Source: Gonatopus flavifemur
Lineage: Eukaryota > Arthropoda > Insecta > Hymenoptera > Dryinidae
DNA length: 64,000 nucleotides
Direction: 5' to 3'
NCBI GenBank assembly: GCA_018340375.1
Contig: JAFFJZ010000001.1
Coordinates: 33,720,001 to 33,784,000, forward strand
Shown one piece after another: positions 58,558 through 64,000 of this stretch (position 1 is its first letter; each line of letters begins with the position of its first letter). A program made the translations under genes and the position numbers. A model generated the notes under the pieces. That model saw only the letters and a list, made by a program, of their open reading frames with translations, searched no databases and had not been told where the DNA came from.

Positions 58558-58849
58558 CCCAGTGAACAATATGTTATCATCCGGGACTCTTAAAGATCTC
58601 CTAAATATGTGTAAGAGGTCAGATAGACCTTTTAGAAGGTTAACATAAAGATATCAGAATGTTATCAGATGCGTCGATTTTTGAGGCAAATAAGAGATTG
58701 CCAGAATGTTATCCAAACGAACTCTTAAAGAGTATTTTTTTCTGAGATCCCAGAAAAGTGATACCATTCAGATATCAATATGATAACATTGACAGAGCTC
58801 TTTCAAAAGACCTTTTAAAGAGCTCTTCCTCTCATAAGTATTCACTGGG
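58558..58849. repeat. 292-bp palindromic MITE, family M15
   Basis: Ends are CCCAGTGAACAATATG and AAGTATTCACTGGG. The interior has mirrored ATGTTATC / GATAACAT and CTCTTAAAGA / TCTTTAAGAG-like words, repeated several times. Confidence 0.7.
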
Positions 58850-58994
58850 ACGACAAGAAACCTGAAATCAAATTAGATGAACGGAAGCACCCAGGTAATA
58901 ACTTTGAGGAATTCTTCCAGAGAATTTTAAAAGATATCTTGAAGAATTCTGAAACATATTTTTTGAAACTTCTGAAGATATCTCACAGACTATG

Positions 58995-59277
58995 CCCAGA
59001 TAACACACGGAGAATTCTTTTTCAAGAGCGAGAATAGAACTCTTCAAGAATTCTTTTCGAACTAATGAATTCATATAGAGCTCTGGAGGAGTTCAATCTG
59101 TCGGACATTAACAAGCTCTTTGAGAATATCAGAAGTATTTTTTGAGTACTCTCAAAGAACTTGTTGTCCGACAGATTGAACTCCTCCAGAGCTCTATGTG
59201 AATTCATTAGTTCGAAAAGAGTTCTTGAAGAGTTCTATTCTTGCTTTTGAAAAAGAATTCTTCGTGTGTTATCCTTT
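58995..59277. repeat. near-perfect hairpin MITE, family M16 copy a
   Basis: CCCAGATAACACACGGAG, then AATTCTTTTTCAAGAGCGAG at the left, mirrored by CTTGCTTTTGAAAAAGAATT then CTTCGTGTGTTAT at the right. The arms are about 125 bp and almost fully complementary, through CTCTGGAGGAGTTCAATCTG and CAGATTGAACTCCTCCAGAG. The overlapping + and - frames (58868-59074, 59198-59467) share identical starts because of the hairpin. A second copy lies at 62640-62895. Confidence 0.92.
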
Positions 59278-59689
59278 CTCGTACAGCACCGGATATTTCT
59301 ACGTTGCCTCTACGTTGCCTCCACGTGGAATCTTCGTTTATCCACGTTCTTCCACTTGGAGTCCACGGAGATGCGACGTAGAAATCGGTGGATGTGCTGT
59401 TAGGGTTGGGGGGACAGGAGGGTTCAAGTATTTTACATATATTACCTACGTGCAAGGCGTATTCTAAGGAAATTTAAGAACTAACCGAAACGACGGACAC
59501 TCTGTTTGTGAAAAGACAAAAAAAACATCTGTGTCGCAAGTATTTTTTGAATCATTTGATCCCACACATCACTACAGTCCCAGAAGAATTCATGAAGAAT
59601 TGCATTTCATGAAGTGCTGTGAGGAATACTCCCTTAATTTTACTTTTGGCATAAAGTCTTATTTTTTCAGAATGAATATCACTACTCAA

Positions 59690-59930
59690 CTAACTATGTC
59701 ACGGACGTTTGAACCGTTTACTGAAACGAATTATCAATCGAATGACAAAATACTCTACTGTTAAAGACCCAAAATCTTGTAGTACATTCTTTGAATTATG
59801 TTCCAATTCTGAGGAGTTCACTTGAGAAGATGAACATCGATAATTCAACAGATTTTATGAATTTTAATGTTTGTTTCGTTTCCATAAATGATTCAAATTT
59901 CAAGAACATGAACTCACCATACCCCCTTGA
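59690..59930. repeat. M18 family copy (degraded ends)
   Basis: GTTTGAACCGTTTACTGAAA with ACGAATTATCAATCGAATGA at the left and TTTGTTTCGTTTCCATAAAT with CAAATTTCAAGAACATGAAC at the right. This is the same arm pair as in 10523-10807. The TCGCTCTGTACAG ends are not recognisable. Confidence 0.6.
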
Positions 59931-61000
59931 TATGAGGCGAGAAGCTCATTCTGTAACAAGGATTGCAATATTGGATACTCGATTCAAAAAAAGAACAAAG
60001 AGGAAAAACATTACACCAAAAATTGAGTAAGTTTTGAAGAATTAACCGTTTTTACGTTTTAGAACTGATCGTTTTCTTTTGGAACTAACTTTTTGGTAAG
60101 AATATGCCCTGATTACGCGTCAGGAACCAAGTATGATACGTAAAAAATTGAAAAATCGCGTAATAACGCCAACTCTGGTAGAGGTAGATATTCCCCAATG
60201 AACGTGCTTTCCAATGAACGAATCCCTCTTTCGTATCACTCTGAAAGATATTCTAAGATAACTTCGAGCAGCACTTCAAATGCGCGTCCAATACACATTG
60301 CCCTGAGCGCCTCAAGAATGTACTACTGACGTAGTGCTGTTCCATGCACTTGTATTGAAAAATAAAGCGCATAAACGTGCACTGCTTCAGCGTATTCCTC
60401 AGGCGATTATGGCAATGTACAATGAACGCGCACTCAAAAGATCTCAAATTGCTTTTAATCCTTTGCCGGTGGAACAGCACGAAACAGCACCTCCCTAGTT
60501 TCCCCTAGTTTCAGAAACCCATTGATTCTCGCCAGATTTCAATTAAATTGAACAAAGATCTGATCGTTCAATCAGACCTTCATCCAATTCCAATGAGATT
60601 TGTCGAACATCAATAGGCTCCTTCAACCAAGTGGTTCTCCCATATAAAAAGTAAATGGTGGGAAAGATTGCAGCAAAGGATTAGTTGGATTTATTAAGCA
60701 GGAAATATAATAATTATACAATCGAGTAAGAATTATCTTATACTTTATTGGCAATCAATAAAACGGTCACAAAAAATCATACAGAGATATCGACGTTTGG
60801 TTTCTCCTAGTTTCTTCAGCAAAGAATTCCATCTATGAAAATGAATTGTATCTTAGAAGTTCAGTTATTTAATGGTTTGGTTTCTCAATCAACCTTCTTT
60901 CTTGCTTTGATAATTTTCAATAAACTTTTCTTGCTCGACAAGTGAAGGTTTTAAAAATTTTATAAAATTTATTCCATCTTTTATCCGAATAATTTCGTTC
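59931..61000. other. intergenic, 3' flank of the FERM-RING gene
   Basis: No gene supported. TTTATT at 60968-60973 reads AATAAA on -, about 30 bases past the stop of the MYLIP-like gene, and is its likely polyadenylation signal. Confidence 0.5.
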
Positions 61001-62461
61001 TCAAATATTATCATTCATCGATGTTCCCGAGCCTACGATGCTCTCTTTCACAACATCCATCGAAGGCTTAAAACTGTTATTGGGTTCAATTGTGTCATGT
61101 GATAATTTTGGGTTGTGTTTATCGATGTGAGTTAGTTCTATCGGCAAGTATATTGTTCGACAATGATCGATGTCTGCCCGACAGAGAGGACAGCGTTCGC
61201 AACGTCGAGCACATTGCAAGCAGGCTACCGCGTGTCCGCAAGGGAATAAGGCAGTATCCAAACTGCGATCCATACAAATTCGACACAGCATAGCGTCCAG
61301 CAGTCTTGCAAGGCATTCTCGAGATTCCTGAAAGTGCATATTCAATTTTTTAATCATTCTAATCAGATCGGAACTACTTTCAATGACATCAACTCAGATT
61401 TCATGATCCAAGTAGTGAAAAATACCATTTCAGAATAGGGCTTCGCACGAGACTCGCGTCAAAGAAACATAAAACAGTGACCAATAATTTCTCAAAACTC
61501 TCGTAATATCCGAATGATCAAGATAATTTGAGAGTATAGATGGAATCAACGGAATGGGGTGCAACCTTGATTATTCAAATAAAATCAACAAATATGTATG
61601 TCAAAATATGCACCGAGACTGAATTTAGTTCATACGTGTATTTCAAAACAACTCCCTATAGGGAGTTGTTATACAAAAGAAATGAAAATTCACGCGGAAA
61701 TTTGCCACAATTGAGAAAATATCTAGAAAACTCAAGTTTTTGATTCGTTTCTCTTTGGAAAATATAGAACAAACTTGAATCCATGAATTAATTTCAATAT
61801 AAGTTTCTTGAGGAGCTCATTAAGCTCCCAGGGATTGAACGATTCAATGGAACAAGGTACAACGATAATTCTGAGATAGTATCCCTATTAGAATATATTT
61901 TATTCACCTTGCATTTTGGATTTTGACAGTCCCCGCAATCGGATTGTTCCACCATTTCCTTCTCTTCGGGGGAAGTGATGTTCACAGCTTCGCAGTATAA
62001 CGCGCGCCTCGCATTGTCGTAAACCTCCCGACAAGTTCTCCGAATGTCGAAAACGTATTTTTTCCCCAACGTCGAGTCTTCGTTGAAGATTGAAATAATG
62101 GTACCCTAAAGATGAGAAAATTATACAACATTAATATATCGAGAAAAGAGATTTCTCCCTTCGCATCCCTGTCTCTGGGTGCTTATATGAACACGAGGGC
62201 TTCTACAAATATATCTTCACATGATCAAATTATCTGAAGAATACCTTCAAATCACGTATGAATTGGGCGGTAACTGCACTTCTGACTGTTTCACAGCTGT
62301 AAAAGGCATGCTTTTCGGTGATTGCTCTGTACAATCCGCTAGCAGATTGGCTGGAATCCAGTTTAAAATCCAACGATGTTTCTTCGCCATCAAGCGAAAG
62401 ATAAACCAGATGAAACATCCGCCGCTGAGTTGTTGCGCTTTGTATGGCCGTATATGGGATG
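61001..62461 (-). CDS. FERM-RING E3 ubiquitin ligase, MYLIP/Dnr1 family (3' part)
   Basis: Three exons on -: 62461-62245 (enters in phase 2), 62105-61908 and 61327-61001, ending at TGA 61001-61003. The first encodes the FERM F3 lobe (IPYTAIQSATTQRRMFHLVY, LYRAITEKHAFYSCETVR, FIRDLK). The second begins GTIISIFNEDSTLGKKYVFD and continues with a family-typical helix (TCREVYDNARRALY). It also carries a Cys-rich CGDCQNPKCK. The third carries a C3HC4 RING: CRIC, then CGHAVACLQC, then CERCPLC. Known relatives are MYLIP/IDOL (degrades LDL receptors, acts on myosin light chain) and Drosophila Dnr1 (restrains the caspase Dredd in Imd signalling). Which role applies here is inference. The N-terminal FERM exons are absent from 62462-64000, so they lie further upstream outside the window. 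Confidence 0.88.
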
Positions 62462-62639
62462 CTGTGAAGCAAAACGAAACCAAGATCGTGAGAATACTTG
62501 CATCGAAGAGTACTTTAGATTGGAGAATTTCATTAACTATTTACATATTGAAATGGATTCATTGTCCACTCAATTTGACACGAATCCCGACCAGAAAAGA
62601 ATCTTGGTTGGTCAAAGAGTTCTTTGAAATCTCTTCCTA

Positions 62640-62895
62640 ACCATGATAACACACGGAGAATTCTTTTTCAAAAACAAGAATAGAATTCTTCAAGAACTCT
62701 TTTCGAAATAATGTTTGGGACATTGACGAGTCCTTTGAGAGTGCTAAAACAATACTTTCAGCATTCTCAAAGAAATCGTTAATGTCCCAAACATTGAACT
62801 CCTCCAAAACTCTTTATGGATTCATTAGTTCGGAAAGAGTTCTTGAAGAATTCTATTCTTGTTTTTGAAGAAGAATTCTTCGTGTGTTATCTGGG
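62640..62895. repeat. hairpin MITE, family M16 copy b
   Basis: GATAACACACGGAGAATTCT at the left and AGAATTCTTCGTGTGTTAT then CTGGG at the right. Shares long stretches with 58995-59277, such as CATTAGTTCGGAAAGAGTTC. The left outer end has lost its CCCAG; copy a keeps it. Confidence 0.88.
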
Positions 62896-63176
62896 AAATG
62901 TTTGACGTCTCACACGGAAAAAAATGAAGTTTAATACCATTGATTACTGGATTCACATAAATCAATCATATTTTTTCAGTACAGTACACGGAAAAAAGTG
63001 TTTCGTAAGTTTTACCAACGCGTTCAGTAAAATACGGCACTATTAAGATTTCTCGTAATATTTATAAGAGTTCTAGTACAATCTACAATGGTCGCAGTTA
63101 GAATTACTACCGTAGTAGTAGATTTGATTCAATTTCTAGTAAATATTACTACAAATTTCAATAATGCCAAAGGATG

Positions 63177-63262
63177 TGAGAAATTAACACAAAAGTGTGA
63201 AATTTACATTGAAAATCTGTCAATTTGGCACTTACGTGTTTTGATTTTCAACACGAATTTTA
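63177..63262. repeat. reverse copy of repeat M21 segment
   Basis: AAATTTACATTGAAAATCTG through CACTTACGTGTTTTGATTTT to CAACACGAATTTTAAG is the reverse complement of 31280-31365. Confidence 0.7.
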
Positions 63263-63729
63263 AGTAACGAGTAACGAGATTGAAAAGTGATGACGACAAG
63301 TTTTGTTTCCCGTGTAAGGAGTGTTTAATTAATTTGTTGATAAACTTTCCTCCCCGGAATACTATGCGATAACAATACATTCATTGTTGAGCACAGATTT
63401 CGAATAATGAATAGCTTGTATACACTGTAACACTCAATGAGCTTGAAGATTCCAGCCGAAATTTATCGGCCGACAGTTTTCACTTTTTGTTATACTTTGT
63501 TAAAGTATTTTTCGTTACAGAAATCAATCAAGTAGCTTGCAAATGTTCATTTTATTATCTCAATCCTCTCATACAAAACTTCTCACCGATAACCTACCAG
63601 TAAAACGTTTCTCTGAGACGTTTCCTGAACGTTCAGAAAACTACCCAGTCATGGAACACATTGTGTTGTTTAGGGAGATTTCAGCCTGATCTGTTCACCT
63701 TTATTAACAAGTATGGGTAGTTTTCTTTT

Positions 63730-63870
63730 GTTTCCATAGTGAATTATTTCATCCTCCAATCGGAGGGGAATTAGGGAACCTGTCCTCTATTCTAAGGAAA
63801 CATATTCTGTCTTTTGCGTATTGAATCCTACAAAATGAGGAAACACTTCACCGTGAAGATAACTTGAAAT
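63730..63870. repeat. fragment related to MITE family M8
   Basis: ATTTCATCCTCCAATCGGAG then GGGAATTAGGGAAC, and ATTGAATCCTACAAAATGAG, parallel the 16030-16160 part of M8. Strongly diverged. Confidence 0.4.
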
Positions 63871-64000
63871 TACATGTGGAGACAACTTCTACGTCCAAGG
63901 AGAGACTTTTTTGAGACCTCTATTTGGGGTGATACCAGCGACCCCTGAGAATGCAACCAGACTCATTGGTTAGAAAAAGAGACAGCCAAAAATATTCTGA

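Larger units (their letters stand above)
62462..64000 (-). other. intron of the MYLIP/Dnr1-like gene with MITEs
   Basis: Starts with the acceptor TTTTGCTTCACAG (read on -) at 62462. It contains MITE M16 copy b (62640-62895), a CACGGAAAAAA-rich stretch (62930-63010), a reverse copy of repeat M21 (63177-63262) and an M8-like fragment (63730-63870). No further coding exon was recognised. Confidence 0.5.

Noticed and set aside
62221..62640. 139-codon + frame
   Set aside because: It is the antisense shadow of the FERM exon on -, which has family motifs and proper splice sites.

Overview
The window is AT-rich eukaryotic nuclear DNA from an insect. Gene content, intron structure and the reconstructed C-terminus of the main protein make a hymenopteran my best guess, but that is not proven. 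Three conserved genes can be rebuilt exon by exon. (1) coracle / band 4.1 runs on + from an ATG at 32962 to a TAA at 52913. (2) A leucine-rich-repeat protein matching PPP1R42 (LRRC67/TLLR) lies on - from 57750 to 56258. (3) The 3' half of a FERM-RING E3 ligase of the MYLIP/IDOL/Dnr1 family lies on - from 62461 to 61001; its 5' exons are not seen and are probably beyond 64000. coracle and PPP1R42 are tail to tail, and both minus-strand genes point the same way.

The standout is a 3.7-kb exon of coracle (47061 to about 50765). It encodes 36 contiguous units of 25 residues (one has 24), flanked by Gln-, Ala- and Lys-rich low-complexity sequence. Units resemble each other best at a spacing of six, so there is a 150-residue higher-order repeat. 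The exon can be a cassette, using a weak in-phase donor at 50766 just before its stop codon. It can also be an alternative last exon, with a stop at 50778-50780 and AATAAA at 50790. The short isoform without it is 763 aa; the cassette form would be about 1998 aa.

The first 33 kb holds no gene I can support, and the acceptor just before the coracle start codon shows that at least one 5' UTR exon lies upstream, possibly in this stretch. This region and the coracle introns are packed with short non-autonomous DNA transposons (MITEs, foldback elements). Many unrelated palindromes share CACNGAGAAAA-type ends flanked by TA. Others have TTAA target sites (one piggyBac-like), TT target sites or a TCA target site. 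Several are nested so cleanly that the insertion site and target duplication can be read directly (4750-5021, 4316-7124, 20463-20680, 21921-23047, 31923-32242). One broken mariner transposase lies at 9281-10290.

Layout: 1-32946 repeat-rich non-coding; 32947-52913 coracle (6.4-kb first coding intron, 2.8-kb intron with two large MITEs, then the giant exon); 52914-56257 likely coracle 3' UTR and intergenic; 56258-57750 PPP1R42; 57751-61000 MITE-rich intergenic; 61001-62461 MYLIP/Dnr1-like; 62462-64000 intron with MITEs.
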